A stretch of DNA of 64,000 bases from Sinorhizobium terangae. Lineage in GTDB: Bacteria > Pseudomonadota > Alphaproteobacteria > Rhizobiales > Rhizobiaceae. Where the stretch lies: NCBI RefSeq assembly GCF_009601505.1, contig NZ_WITC01000036.1:280127-344126 (forward strand), in the 5' to 3' direction. The position numbers and the translations under genes were made by a program. Shown here piece by piece: positions 17,178-27,900 of this stretch; position 1 is the first letter of the stretch; every line of letters begins with the position of its first letter. The notes under the pieces are model-generated. The model made no database searches. It saw only the letters and a program-made list of their open reading frames with translations, and was not told the origin of the DNA.

Positions 17178-18383
17178 TCACACAGCCTCTGCGCGCTTTG
17201 CCTCGACTATTTGATGGAGGGCTTGAAGCAACTGCCCTTGATTGACCCTCTGGATCAAGCCGCCCGTTCCAATAGACCGCCCAGCGGCGGTGGCATAAGC
17301 TTGTTCGACATCCTCGTCCTTCAATATGGTAGGTGGATTTTTGACCCCGAGATTTGCTCGCTTTATCTCGTGTTTGATGTACACATCGGCCATAGCTCTG
17401 GCTTCTGATTCGCCTGACAACGGTGAGAGAACAGCTTGTGATCCCTCGTCAAATCCCAGGCGTTGGTAGAGAGGATAATTGTAGTTGCGAAGGTTTGCTG
17501 CTCCATTAGGGGTTGACGCAGATAGCATAAGTAGCGAGTAACCTTCGACGCCCCGAACTGCTTCGTCGAAGAAATATCGTAGATCTTGAAGAAACCCCTG
17601 TATTCTAGATGCGCTTACTCCAGATGAAAACAATGTTTCCACCTCATCTAAGCAGAGCATAATACCGTCAACTACATTCTGCTTTCGCGCGAGTGTCAGC
17701 AACTCACTCAGCAAGCGTGTCATCAGCGCCGCACTGCCAAGGCGGGAAAATACACCCAGGTATCGCTTTTCCGTATTGCTCAGCGCTGCACCCGCCAGCC
17801 ATTTTTTCGCGAGATCACGTAGGGGTTCAAACTGCATTCTTCCGTCCCTGTCCGGGGGAACAAAGCCTTTCTGCATCGCGCGGAAGAGCAACTGTAAGAC
17901 TGACCGGAGTTCCACCTGGCGAACGGTCTCAAATGCCGCCTCGTTTTCAACACTTCGGACCACGGCCGTTAGAAGATCGTACTCGCCTTTAATTTTCACA
18001 GCTTCATCCGCTTCGCGGTAGATTTCGCGAACAAGATGGATGGCCGAACTCGCGCCCGCTAACACTTCTACGACGATGAACGGCCGAGGAGCGCTCTCCC
18101 GAAAGTTTTTCATCAAGTATTCGCAATGCCGAAGGAAATGCGTTTTTCCTCCACCCGTGCCGCCCAAAACACCAATCGAACGCCTTTGCGGGTTCTCAAC
18201 AAGGACCTCACGCACGAGTGACACGAATTGGTCGCGCGCGCCGACTTGGTTATAAAGGACTTCTTCGATGATGGTTCGCGCAGCCGGAAAAGGATTCCGC
18301 TTGAAGCCGAACTTCGATAAGAACCGGTCCTCTTCACTAGATTGTTCTGGTACCCGACCCAGCAGCTCTGCGAGTGAGTTCAT
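17178..18383 (-). CDS. AAA+ family ATPase of the PIN/AAA+ operon
   Basis: A 401-aa P-loop ATPase. The N-terminal FGFKRNPFPAARTI resembles the start of ExeA/ORC-like AAA+ proteins. Walker A is GGTGGGKT (residues 74-81), Walker B is IMLCLDEVETLF (Asp246-Glu247), and a sensor-like LLMLSAS with TPNG follows at about 290. The C-terminal region has helical, lid-like sequence. Its ATG overlaps the stop of the PIN gene by 4 bp (ATGA), so the two proteins are probably made in a fixed ratio and form a complex. Such ATPases often regulate or load nucleases in defence systems. I cannot assign it to a named system. Confidence 0.8.
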   Translation of the reverse strand: MNSLAELLGRVPEQSSEEDRFLSKFGFKRNPFPAARTIIEEVLYNQVGARDQFVSLVREVLVENPQRRSIGVLGGTGGGKTHFLRHCEYLMKNFRESAPRPFIVVEVLAGASSAIHLVREIYREADEAVKIKGEYDLLTAVVRSVENEAAFETVRQVELRSVLQLLFRAMQKGFVPPDRDGRMQFEPLRDLAKKWLAGAALSNTEKRYLGVFSRLGSAALMTRLLSELLTLARKQNVVDGIMLCLDEVETLFSSGVSASRIQGFLQDLRYFFDEAVRGVEGYSLLMLSASTPNGAANLRNYNYPLYQRLGFDEGSQAVLSPLSGESEARAMADVYIKHEIKRANLGVKNPPTILKDEDVEQAYATAAGRSIGTGGLIQRVNQGQLLQALHQIVEAKRAEAV

Positions 18384-20389
18384 CGCTTTACCCTTCCGAG
18401 CGTCAGAACAGGCCGACCACCAATCTCTATTCTGTCTAGTGGCACGACTACTTCATCCAAATCTAAGAGCGATCCCGTCAAAATCTTATCGGCTCCCGTC
18501 GGCTTTCCGCCCGCAGCATATTGCAAAGAATACTCTGTCGACAACCGCTTGGCGTAGTCCTGAGCCGCCCGCGCGGCAGCCCATGGTGACATTCTCGTGG
18601 CGCGACAAAACCGTGGCAAAAAGTCCGCCACCTTGGCTATGTTGTCCACCGCCACTTCATCAAATGCGCGGTTGGCGGCTTCAAAATACTCGTCTTGCTC
18701 TGGCCTATTTGATCCATCCAACCATTTATCTCCGTCCGTCCAGGCTTGGCCCAGTAGCGTGTGATACCTTACGAGCCTGACGCTGGCGTCTTGTGCTGCT
18801 TCAGCATTCAATCCGGCTTCAAGAATCTTGTTCACATCTTTCCGGTCAAGACTGCCCTTTTCTTTCAATGCGCTTAGGATCAATTCGTAGGCGTCGTAGT
18901 TTTGAAATTGCTTACTAATTTCGTCGAGGTCGCCAGCCCTGAGGTTTGAATCCAGCGCGTCCAGCTCTTTGCGCGCGAGCAAGACTGCACCATCAAAATC
19001 AATCAGGTTGGCTCGTCTGAGTACTTCATAGGCTCTCGTAGCATTGCCCTTTGCGGGGCGACCCTGATCGGAAAGCCCCTCCAACAACTCATCAAGCGAG
19101 CCTTTCCCAGCGGCATACAGCACGCCCGCCAACTTCATCACGAGTGGCAGTGATGCTTGCGGTACTGCCGCTTTAGACAGCGTGGGCACTTGATCGTTAG
19201 CAACAATCATGGGAGCTTGAATCGGAGCTTCCGCTTGCTTTGCCTCTTCCGTTTGAGTTTCTTGATTCTCGTCGGCCGAAGCCGGTTTTTCTGCAACTTG
19301 TTCCTTGGGCCAAGTCACGTCGAGGAGTTCATCTCGCCAGTCATGCGGCAGCTTCCCCGGCCAATAGCATGCAAGACGAAAGTGCTCACGTTCGCCGCAC
19401 AGACGAACACTACCAAAAGAATGCGTCAGGTCCCACAGAAAACCTCTTAGGGTTGTCCCCACATAGGTTTGGCCCCATGCGTCATAGCGCACATTTGGGA
19501 CTTTCTCCGTGGCTAGTGTGGGCGTAGCAAGACAGAGATTCTCTATTCCTTCAGCGTTGAGAACTCGCGAAAGAAGGACGTCAGAGGTTACGACAACTTG
19601 CTTGGCCCGAGTGCGGGTAGATCGCAAGATCGAATGCACCCCTTCAATCAACAAACGATCCTCAAGGACTTCGCTGTCGTCGGAGTCAAAGCCGTTCCGA
19701 TCCGGCATTTTCATATATCGCAGCAGCGACGGATCAAGCTCGAGCACTTGATAGCGGTGATGATTTCGTTCGAGAAACCCGAGGCCAGCATTCACGAAAG
19801 CACGCGACCGCAGCGCTTGACTTAAATTTGTCTCCTTCTTGTTCCGTGACATAGCCTTGAGCGCGGCCTCGCGAGCCTGAATCTGGGTGATTGACATCAC
19901 AAACGGCAATACCCACAGCGTGCTTCCCCGTAGCACATTCATTAGCCAATGCAGAGTGCCATTGTAGAGGCTGTTGGTGTCTGGAAGGAGGACGATTCCC
20001 TTTGCTTTCTTGAGTTCCTGCAACTGTTCCGCAGTTTTGCCCGACACGATCGGCGCCAGCAATCCCAAACGGGTGGCGCACAAACTCACTGTGTCTGTAA
20101 GCACATGAATATTGCGCCTGTTGCTGAACTCAGCTTTGTTGCCATTCTCCCCTTTCTTCTTCCCCTCTCCTGTTGCCAAGAATTTCTTGTCGAGGGCGAG
20201 CTGAAACTTGAATGACCGTTCAGATTCGTTCTCCGTTGCCGCCACCCCAAGTTCTATGTCCGCGAGTTCGCGCCAATCGTCTGCCTCAAGGTGGGTGGAG
20301 TCAGTATAAGAAATCTTGTACGCGCCAGCGGAAAGCGACTGATAGCGCTCGTCGTCGCCAAACGCGGGTGAAGTAAGTAAATTTTTCAC
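18380..20389 (-). CDS. Large PIN-domain nuclease-like protein of the PIN/AAA+ operon
   Basis: I place the start at the GTG at 20389, which overlaps the TGA of the preceding gene (GTGA); the frame is open to 20452. This gives 669 aa. Residues about 130-285 form a PIN-like domain: Asp137 in IVLLPDTNSLYNG, Glu174 in SITQIQAREAALK, Asp244 in EDRLLIEGVHSIL and Asp270 in QVVVTSDVLLSRVL, the four-acid set of PIN nucleases. A Glu/Gln/Pro-rich linker (about 385-420) leads to a helical C-terminal half with a winged-helix-like segment (ATRAYEVLRRANLIDFDG). The family is unknown to me. Joined to an AAA+ ATPase in an island, it is a plausible RNA- or DNA-cutting effector. Confidence 0.75.
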   Translation of the reverse strand: MKNLLTSPAFGDDERYQSLSAGAYKISYTDSTHLEADDWRELADIELGVAATENESERSFKFQLALDKKFLATGEGKKKGENGNKAEFSNRRNIHVLTDTVSLCATRLGLLAPIVSGKTAEQLQELKKAKGIVLLPDTNSLYNGTLHWLMNVLRGSTLWVLPFVMSITQIQAREAALKAMSRNKKETNLSQALRSRAFVNAGLGFLERNHHRYQVLELDPSLLRYMKMPDRNGFDSDDSEVLEDRLLIEGVHSILRSTRTRAKQVVVTSDVLLSRVLNAEGIENLCLATPTLATEKVPNVRYDAWGQTYVGTTLRGFLWDLTHSFGSVRLCGEREHFRLACYWPGKLPHDWRDELLDVTWPKEQVAEKPASADENQETQTEEAKQAEAPIQAPMIVANDQVPTLSKAAVPQASLPLVMKLAGVLYAAGKGSLDELLEGLSDQGRPAKGNATRAYEVLRRANLIDFDGAVLLARKELDALDSNLRAGDLDEISKQFQNYDAYELILSALKEKGSLDRKDVNKILEAGLNAEAAQDASVRLVRYHTLLGQAWTDGDKWLDGSNRPEQDEYFEAANRAFDEVAVDNIAKVADFLPRFCRATRMSPWAAARAAQDYAKRLSTEYSLQYAAGGKPTGADKILTGSLLDLDEVVVPLDRIEIGGRPVLTLGRVKR

Positions 20390-20769
20390 TCGAAGCGAAT
20401 CCAAACATTGCGAGAGCTGAATGCAGAAAGATGCTCGACCGCAGATTGACAAAGAGTTTTTACGGCATCGGCTAATTTCACTTCGATGGTGACCACTGCA
20501 CTACCTTCCGCCGAGCTTTCAGTTATTTCCAAGGAGGTCCACTGAGCGTGTTCCTCTGGATGATCCCAGTCGACCGATGCCACATTGGCTGCAAATTCGG
20601 CTAACCGGTACCAAGTCCCGACGTCCATGTTTGGCACGAAACTGAGAATTGCTGCAGTGGTTAGCCCAACTCCATCATCTCCGTCCACGCCAAGTGCTCC
20701 CACCCAAATCTCTTCTGAATCAGGCTGCGGATGTGCGTCTGAGATAACTGCCCTAATTGCCACCAGCAT
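20386..20769 (-). CDS. Small first-gene protein of the PIN/AAA+ operon
   Basis: A 127-aa protein beginning MLVAIRAVISDAHPQPDSEE. The ATG at 20769 has a clear AGGGGGAAG ribosome binding site. It looks like a compact alpha/beta protein (IWVGALGVDGDD, GSAVVTIEVKLADAVKTL). Its TGA overlaps the GTG of the PIN gene by 4 bp, so all three genes form one coupled operon. It could be a sensor, inhibitor or adaptor. No family recognised. Confidence 0.7.
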   Translation of the reverse strand: MLVAIRAVISDAHPQPDSEEIWVGALGVDGDDGVGLTTAAILSFVPNMDVGTWYRLAEFAANVASVDWDHPEEHAQWTSLEITESSAEGSAVVTIEVKLADAVKTLCQSAVEHLSAFSSRNVWIRFE

Positions 20770-20823
20770 CTTCCCCCTAATGCAATACGATAACTTTGAA
20801 ACAAAAAATGAAAGTTAATGATA

Positions 20824-20845
20824 GGGGGTATTGCAGCACCCCTCG
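20824..20845. promoter_or_regulatory. Inverted repeat upstream of the PIN/AAA+ operon
   Basis: AGGGGGTATTGCAGCACCCCT gives a GGGGT/ACCCC stem about 55 bp upstream of the first gene of the operon. It could be an operator or a 5' hairpin of the transcript. Confidence 0.35.
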
Positions 20846-20931
20846 CATGTAACACAACTTTCTTGGAGGCCTTGCTTGAAATGCAACCCGTCTGTTCGAA
20901 AAAACAGGACGACGGTCACCACCCTGGAGGT

Positions 20932-21120
20932 TCAAAAGCCACGACCACACAGTCCAACACCCCTGGCCTTATCGGTGATCTCCCATAAAGTCGCCATCGA
21001 ACGGGCAAGGCGGTCCAGCTTTGTCACCACCAGCGCGTCGCCTATTGTTATCGTTCTTCCGCTTTGTTGTTCGTAGACCAGTGGGGCTCCAGGCGCCCCA
21101 GCCATCGCTTCAATGTCGAG
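20932..21120 (-). pseudogene. Serine recombinase (resolvase) fragment
   Basis: The minus-strand frame contains GDALVVTKLDRLARSMATLWEI, the typical helix of resolvase/invertase proteins (G-D-x-L-V-V-x-K-L-D-R-L-A-R-S), then stops at GVGLCGRGF. The catalytic Ser segment upstream and the C-terminal HTH are missing. It is a decayed remnant between the PIN/AAA+ and restriction operons. Confidence 0.65.
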
Positions 21121-21268
21121 CAATTTCAATGGCTTACTCGGATTTGGTTGCTGCCGGTAGTATACATCAGTAGTACACGCGCGGTGAACAACTGAGGCTT
21201 GCGCTTTATCCTTTACACCCGTCACGTTGGCATTCTATCGTCCGTCTCACTGATTTGGGGGCGCATAC

Positions 21269-22819
21269 GTGGCAAAAGAATTGAATGGTGACCTCAGCTT
21301 CACGGCTGAGCTTTTTAAGGCAGCGGACAAGCTTCGGGGTAATCTGGAGCCCTCGGAATACAAGCATGTCGCGCTCGGCCTCATTTTCCTGAAGTACATC
21401 TCGGATGCCTTCGACGGGCTACATGCCAAGCTCGAAGCGGATGAATACGCGGATGCCGAAGACCCGGAAGAGTATCTCGCCGAGAACGTCTTCTGGGTGC
21501 CGAAGGAGGCACGCTGGAGTTTTCTACAGGCGAACGCCAAGCGTCCGGAGATCGGCAAACTGATCGACGAGGCCATGGAGGCGATCGAAAAGGCGCCCTC
21601 AAACGAGGGGCTGAAGGGCGTGCTACCGAAAAACTACGCCCGCCCGACGCTGAACAAAACGATGCTCGGAGAGCTGATCGACCTTTTCTCCAACATCGGC
21701 ATGCATGACAGCAACGACAGGGCTAAAGACCTGTTGGGTCGCGTCTATGAATATTTCCTCTCGGGCTTTGCCAGTTCGGAAGGCAAACGCGGCGGCGAGT
21801 TCTTCACCCCTCGCTCGGTAGTGCGCACTCTTGTCGAGATACTAGAACCCTACAGGGGCCGCGTCTATGACCCTTGCTGCGGCTCGGGCGGCATGTTCGT
21901 GCAGTCGGAGAAGTTCATCGAGGAGCACGGTGGACGGCGTAACGACATCGCCATCTATGGCCAAGAAATCAACCATACCACATGGCGGCTCGCGAAGATG
22001 AACCTCGCGGTGCAGGGGATCGATGCCGACATCCGCTGGAACAACGAGGGCAGCTTCCACCGCGACGAGTTCCAGGACCTGAAGGCCGATTTCATCCTCG
22101 CCAATCCGCCCTTCAATATTTCCGACTGGGGCGGTGATCGGCTGGCAGACGATGCCCGCTGGAAGTTCGGCACACCTCCTAAGGGCAATGCCAATTTCGG
22201 CTGGCTGCAGCACATCATCCATCATCTTGCACCTCGCGGCACGGCCGGCGTAGTTCTCGCCAACGGCTCGATGTCCTCGCAGCAGTCGGGCGAGGGCGAT
22301 ATTCGCAAGGCGATGATCGAGGCCGATCAGGTTGACTGCATGGTGGCACTGCCGGGGCAGCTCTTCTTCTCGACGCAGATACCCGCCTGCTTGTGGATAC
22401 TGGCCCGCGATAAGAGCGCCAATGGCCATCGCGATCGGCGCGGCGAAATCCTGTTCATCGATGCCCGAAAGCTTGGTTTCATGGTTGACCGTGTGCGTCG
22501 TGAGTTCACGAATGAGGACATCGAGAAGATCGCGGGCGCCTATCACCGTTGGCGGGCCAAGCCCGAGACGCGGGCGCAGAACGGCTGGGCGGACTATCAA
22601 GACGAGCCGGGCTTCTGCAAGTCAGCGACATTGGAGGATGTGCGCTCGCATGGCCACGTTCTGACACCCGGGCGCTACGTCGGAGCGGCTGATGCTGAGG
22701 ACGATGGTGTGCCGTTTGCCGAGAAGTTTGAGGCGCTCAGGGATACGTTATTGGCGCAGTTTGCTGAGGGACGGGCTTTAGAAGAGCGGATTGAAGCTGC
22801 TCTCAGCGGGGTGCAATAA
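21269..22819 (+). CDS. hsdM: Type I restriction-modification methyltransferase subunit
   Basis: A 516-aa protein from a GTG start at 21269. HsdM methylates adenine in the HsdS-chosen target and is needed for the complex. It shows the N-terminal helical HsdM domain ([35 protein letters not shown]), the SAM-binding motif [13 protein letters not shown], and the catalytic NPPF in [15 protein letters not shown], which marks N6-adenine methylation. It overlaps hsdS by one base (TAATG). It is first of five overlapping genes. Confidence 0.96.
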   Translation: MAKELNGDLSFTAELFKAADKLRGNLEPSEYKHVALGLIFLKYISDAFDGLHAKLEADEYADAEDPEEYLAENVFWVPKEARWSFLQANAKRPEIGKLIDEAMEAIEKAPSNEGLKGVLPKNYARPTLNKTMLGELIDLFSNIGMHDSNDRAKDLLGRVYEYFLSGFASSEGKRGGEFFTPRSVVRTLVEILEPYRGRVYDPCCGSGGMFVQSEKFIEEHGGRRNDIAIYGQEINHTTWRLAKMNLAVQGIDADIRWNNEGSFHRDEFQDLKADFILANPPFNISDWGGDRLADDARWKFGTPPKGNANFGWLQHIIHHLAPRGTAGVVLANGSMSSQQSGEGDIRKAMIEADQVDCMVALPGQLFFSTQIPACLWILARDKSANGHRDRRGEILFIDARKLGFMVDRVRREFTNEDIEKIAGAYHRWRAKPETRAQNGWADYQDEPGFCKSATLEDVRSHGHVLTPGRYVGAADAEDDGVPFAEKFEALRDTLLAQFAEGRALEERIEAALSGVQ

Positions 22820-24141
22820 TGACCGCAACGACTGGGACGCTTCGCGAACTTTGCGAGCTAATCGTTGATTGCCCCCATTTCACGCCTGAATGGACTGACA
22901 GCGGCTACATTGTCATTCGCAATCAAAACATTCGTGACGGCAAACTTGACCTTAGCCAGCCGAGTTACACGCATCGTGAGGATTTTGAGCGGCGCATCAG
23001 GAGAGCAAAACCCAGAGCCGGTGACATCATCTTCACACGCGAGGCGCCAATGGGTGAAGTCTGCATGGTGCCAGAGGGGCTTGAGTGCTGTGTCGGGCAA
23101 CGGCAAGTGCTGTTGCGCCCCAAGAGCAGCGTAGACGGGAGTTATCTATTTTACGCTCTTCGCTCGCCCTATGTGCGGCATCAAATCTTCTGGAACGAAG
23201 GAACAGGCTCCACCGTAAGCAACGTGCGAATTCCGGTTTTGGAGGCACTAAGAATTCCTCGGCTTGGAGTGGCCGAAAAGCCGATCGGCCAGATGCTCGG
23301 CTCTCTCGACGACAAGATCGAACTCAACCGGAAAATGAACGAAGCCCTGGAGGCGATGGCGCAGGCGATCTTCCGTGACTGGTTTGTGGACTTCGGCCCG
23401 ACGCGCCGCAAGATCGAGGGCGCATCCGATCCCGTTGAGATCATGGGCGGCCTCGTCGCCAATGTCGAGCGGGCGCGGCAACTCGCCGAACGCTTCCCGG
23501 CAAGGTTCGAGGGCAACGGGCTGCCAGAGGGATGGGGCCGGAAACCTCTGCTTGATGAGGCGCAACTCATCTCGGGCGGGACGCCGAAGACGGATCGGGA
23601 GGAGTATTGGGACGGCGGCGTTGCTTGGGCAAGCGCAAAGGATGTCAGTCAGTGCGGGGAAACCTACTTGCTGGCCACTGAGCGGACGATCTCGGAAGCG
23701 GGCCTCCAAAACAGCAGCACTAAGCTGGTACCGCAATTCTCTACCGTCGTGGTCGCCCGAGGAGCGACGACTGGTCGATTGTGCATGTTCGGCGAAACAA
23801 TGGCCATGAACCAGACCTGCTACGCATTGAGCAGTCGTAGCAAGCGCCCCTTTCTCCTCAACAACATGTTCAAAGCGCTGGTCGACAGCCTTGTTCAGGC
23901 CGCGCACGGGTCGGTGTTCGATACAATCACGACTAAGACCTTGGCCACAGCCGACGTTTTGGAGGCGGAACGAGTTGCAGCGGCCTTCGAGGAAATCGCC
24001 ACACCTTTGTATCGGACGATCGAGAACAATGCACGGCAGAGTGTAATCCTCGCCGCGACCCGCGATCTCCTTCTCCCTAAGCTCATGTCCGGCGAAATTC
24101 GTCTCCCAGAAGCTCAAGAGGTCTTGGAGGCGGCGCAGTGA
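22819..24141 (+). CDS. hsdS: Type I restriction specificity subunit
   Basis: A 440-aa protein with the two-TRD layout: TRD1 at about residues 1-150, a central conserved helix (PIGQMLGSLDDKIELNRKMN...QAIFRDWFVDF), TRD2 at about 235-375, and a C-terminal conserved helix ending LLLPKLMSGEIRLP. It sets the bipartite DNA target of the restriction complex. The target cannot be read from sequence. Start overlaps hsdM, and its end overlaps the next gene by 4 bp. Confidence 0.94.
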   Translation: MTATTGTLRELCELIVDCPHFTPEWTDSGYIVIRNQNIRDGKLDLSQPSYTHREDFERRIRRAKPRAGDIIFTREAPMGEVCMVPEGLECCVGQRQVLLRPKSSVDGSYLFYALRSPYVRHQIFWNEGTGSTVSNVRIPVLEALRIPRLGVAEKPIGQMLGSLDDKIELNRKMNEALEAMAQAIFRDWFVDFGPTRRKIEGASDPVEIMGGLVANVERARQLAERFPARFEGNGLPEGWGRKPLLDEAQLISGGTPKTDREEYWDGGVAWASAKDVSQCGETYLLATERTISEAGLQNSSTKLVPQFSTVVVARGATTGRLCMFGETMAMNQTCYALSSRSKRPFLLNNMFKALVDSLVQAAHGSVFDTITTKTLATADVLEAERVAAAFEEIATPLYRTIENNARQSVILAATRDLLLPKLMSGEIRLPEAQEVLEAAQ

Positions 24142-24530
24142 CCACACAGGCAGAATTAATCAAACGGCAGGCAACTGCGAGACTGGACAAGGAGGCTTCG
24201 GTCCATCGGTCCAATCATCAGAACGTCCACGCCCGCCGATATGTCATGCCCAATGCTGCGCTCGGTGGCATCGAGGTCGTGATCATCGTAAAGGGCAGCA
24301 ATCTGCAGCTCTGGTGCGAGGCGAGGGCGATCGATGGTTCCGTGGCGCGTGCGCTTGGCGGGGAGGAGCGGCCGGGCAATGAGACCTACAGTGAGCCAGG
24401 CAAGTATGGCCGCCACTCCGCGCTGAAAACAATGGATCGACTGCATCGCGGAGACGCGTGGCGTTTCGTGCCGAGGACAGTTGGAGACTTGGACCACATC
24501 CTTAACGCAGTGAAGGGCGAGGGGAGATGA
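24138..24530 (+). CDS. Hypothetical protein embedded in the restriction operon (first)
   Basis: A 130-aa protein from a GTG that overlaps the hsdS stop (GTGA), so translation is coupled. It begins MTTQAELIKRQATARLDKEA and has RRYVMPNAALGGIEVVIIVKGSNLQLW in the middle. Basic and soluble, with no recognised domain. Its tight coupling to hsdS suggests a role with the restriction complex, for example control or DNA-end handling (inference). Confidence 0.65.
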   Translation: MTTQAELIKRQATARLDKEASVHRSNHQNVHARRYVMPNAALGGIEVVIIVKGSNLQLWCEARAIDGSVARALGGEERPGNETYSEPGKYGRHSALKTMDRLHRGDAWRFVPRTVGDLDHILNAVKGEGR

Positions 24531-24955
24531 TGGATACCTCCAGCGCCCGCTACGATCTGGCCGATGCGGCTCGATCCGCCCTGTTTCGTCTTGCCGCGGA
24601 ATACAATCAGCGTGCGGCGGGCCGCATTATCCACGTCCTCCAGCGTCGACAAGCTTCCGGCGTCTTTGGTGGTGACTACGACCACAAGAGCCTTTGGGAC
24701 GAGCTTTGCCACGATGCGCAAAATGGTCCGCACTTTGATGACGATCCTTGGGGCGGCATGTTGGATGCCCTCCTCCAAAAAGAAGTCAAGCGACTGACTG
24801 CTGCAGAGTTCGATGCCCTTTGGCTGGCCGCACTCCCAGATGTGGGCGACTTGAGAACAGCTTCTCGCGATGTCGGTGTGATCAAGGAAGAGTTTCGAGC
24901 AGCGCTGCTGCAGCGAGCCGGTGAGCGCAACCTTGAACGATTCGAGGTCTGGTGA
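24527..24955 (+). CDS. Hypothetical protein embedded in the restriction operon (second)
   Basis: About 142 aa. The ATG at 24527 overlaps the previous stop (ATGA; a second ATG is at 24530) and GGGGAG is upstream. The product is acidic and helical ([39 protein letters not shown]). It ends one base into hsdR. No family recognised; an antirestriction or regulatory partner is one possibility. Confidence 0.65.
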   Translation: MMDTSSARYDLADAARSALFRLAAEYNQRAAGRIIHVLQRRQASGVFGGDYDHKSLWDELCHDAQNGPHFDDDPWGGMLDALLQKEVKRLTAAEFDALWLAALPDVGDLRTASRDVGVIKEEFRAALLQRAGERNLERFEVW

Positions 24956-27900
24956 TGAATGACATCCTCTACACGCAGCCAGTTTCTGAACACAGTACGA
25001 GTGGCTTCAACGAGGGCCTTGTCGAAGAGGCCGTGATTGGTACCTTCAGGGAACTGGGCTACAGCTACGAGCTCGCTGCAGTGATCTCTCCTGACGGCAG
25101 CGCACCCGCCCGAGAAGCCTACGGTGATGTGCTGCTGCTAGCGCGGCTAAGGGCTGCTGCCGAACGGCTGAACCCGATGATCCCGGCAGATGCCCGCGAG
25201 CAGGCCATCCATCAGTTGCTGGTGACTGAAACGCCGTCGCTGGTGGAGGAAAACAGGCGCATCCACAAGCTGATCACCGAGGGTGTCGATGTCGAGTTCG
25301 GCATCGGCGATGGCGAGGTGAAGGGCGACAAGGTTTGGCTGATCGACTTCGACAACCCGGAGAACAACGACTGGCTTGTGACCAACCAGTTCACTGTCGT
25401 CGAGGGCAAGTTTACCCGCCGTCCGGACGTGATGGTCTTCGTCAACGGCCTGCCACTCGGTATCATCGAACTGAAGAACGCAGGCAGCGAGGCGGCGACG
25501 ATCGACCATGCCTTCCAGCAGCTTCAGACCTATAAGGCTCAGGTGCCCTCGCTCTTCCGCACCAATGCCGTGCTTGTTGCCTCCGATGGTATGCTGGCCC
25601 GCATCGGTTCCCTGACGGCGGACGAGGAGCGCTTCATGCCTTGGCGCTCGGTGACGGGCGCGGCTGGCGACTTCACGCCGCACGGCCCTTACGAAATGGA
25701 TACGCTGCTGCGGGGCGTGTTCGACAAGGAACGGTTCCTCGCCCTCATTCGCGACTTCATCGTGTTCGGTGACCAGGGGGCGGGACCGTTCAAGATCATT
25801 GGGGGCTATCACCAGTTCCACGGTGCCCGGAAGGCGATTGCGAGCGCCATCGAGGCAGCGAAGCCGGATGGCAACCGCAAGATCGGCGTGATCTGGCATA
25901 CGCAGGGCTCCGGCAAGAGCTTTCTGATGGCGTTCCTCGGCGGGCTGATCGTTCGTTCTCGGGACCTGGAAAACCCGACGCTGATCGTGCTGACCGACCG
26001 CAACGACCTCGATGACCAGCTCTTCGGCACATTCAACCTTTGCCGCGATCTTATCCGTCAGACGCCCGAGCAGGCCAACAGCCGGGACGATCTGCGACGC
26101 CTGCTCAACCGGGCTTCGGGCGGGGTGATCTTCACCACCGTTCAGAAGTTCACACCCGAGGCGGGCGAGGAGCGGTTCCCGATGCTGACGGACCGGCGCA
26201 ACGTGATCGTCATGGCGGACGAGGCGCACCGAAGCCAGTACGGATTTGACGCCAAGTTGGACAAGGAAACCGGCAGGCGGCGCTATGGATACGCCCACTA
26301 CATCCGCGAGGCTCTGCCGAACGCTTCCTTCATCGGCTTCACCGGAACGCCGATCGAAGCGGAGGACGTCAACACGCCCGCGATCTTCGGCGAGTACATC
26401 GACATCTACGACATCAGCCGGGCGGTTGAGGATAAGGCGACCGTTCCGATCTACTACGAGAGCCGGCTGGCCCGCATCGAACTGAACGAGGACGAGAAGC
26501 CGAAGATCGATGCCGAGATCGAGGCCATGCTCGAAGACGAGACGTTGAGCGAGCAAGAAAAACAGAAGGCCAAGTGGACGACAGTCGAGCGTCTGGTTGG
26601 TTCAGAGAAGCGCCTGTCACAGATCGCAGCCGATCTTGTTGCGCACCTTGAGCATCGCATCGAGGGCATGGACGGCAAGGCGATGGCGGTCTGCATGAGC
26701 CGCCGCATCTGCGTCGACCTCTATAACGAGATCGTTGCACTTCGCCCCGAGTGGCATTCGGACGACGACGACAAGGGGGCGATCAAGATCGTGATGACTG
26801 GCTCGGCTTCCGACCCGCTTGAATGGCAGCCACACATCGGCATCAAGAAGCGGCGCGACGATCTCGCCAAGCGTGCACGCAAGCTCGACGATCCACTGAA
26901 ACTGGTGATCGTGCGCGACATGTGGCTAACCGGCTTCGATGCGCCCTGCATGCACACCATGTACGTCGACAAGCCCATGCACGGCCACGGCCTCATGCAG
27001 GCGATTGCCCGCGTCAACCGCGTCTTCAAGGATAAGCCGGGCGGGCTGATAGTCGACTACATCGGGATCGCCCAGAACCTGAAGAAGGCATTGGCGCAGT
27101 ACTCCCAGTCCGATCGCGACAAGACGGGGATCGATGAAGAGGCAGCGGTTGCCGTTCTTCTGGAGAAGTACGAGATCGTGCGTGCGATGTTCAACGGTCA
27201 CGACTACAGCCTCGGCATTGTGGGCGCCCCGCAACAGCGCTTGAAGGCGTTGGCTGATGGCATCGACTGGATACTGAAGTGGCAAGAGAAGGAGGCGGCC
27301 AAGGTCGAGGGTGTCGAAGCCAAGAAGAAGGCGCACCGCCGCTATCAGGACGCAGTGCTGGAACTGAGCAAGGCCTACGCCTTGGCTTCTGCAAGCGATG
27401 CCGCAGCGGAAATCCGCGATGAGGTCGGCTTCTTCCAGGCGGTGCGTGCCGCGCTCGTGAAGACGACCGCCACCGGCAAGATGTCGGACAAGGCCAAGTC
27501 GCTTGCCGTCGAGCAACTTCTCAATCAGGCTGTCGCCAATGCCGAGATCGTCGACATCCTCAAAGCTGCCGGGCTACAGTCGCCTGACATCTCTGTCCTA
27601 TCGGATGAGTTCCTCGCAGACGTCCAGCGCATGGAGAAGAAGAACCTCGCGCTGGAGGCGCTGAAGAAGCTGCTGAACGGCGAGATCAAGAGCCGCTCAA
27701 AATCCAATGTGGTCCAGTCCAAGGCATTCTCCGCGCGGCTGGAAGAGGCCGTGGCTCGCTACCATGCCAACGCGATCTCCACAGTCGAGATGATCCAGGA
27801 ACTGATCGCGCTGGCCAAGGAGATGCAAGCAGCGGCGGCGAGAGGTGAAGAACTTGGCCTCTCGGAGGAGGAGATCGCCTTCTATGACGCGCTTGCGGCC

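Noticed and set aside
25147-26556. Long open frame antisense to hsdR
   Set aside because: The sense strand encodes conserved HsdR motifs throughout; the antisense product has no recognisable features.
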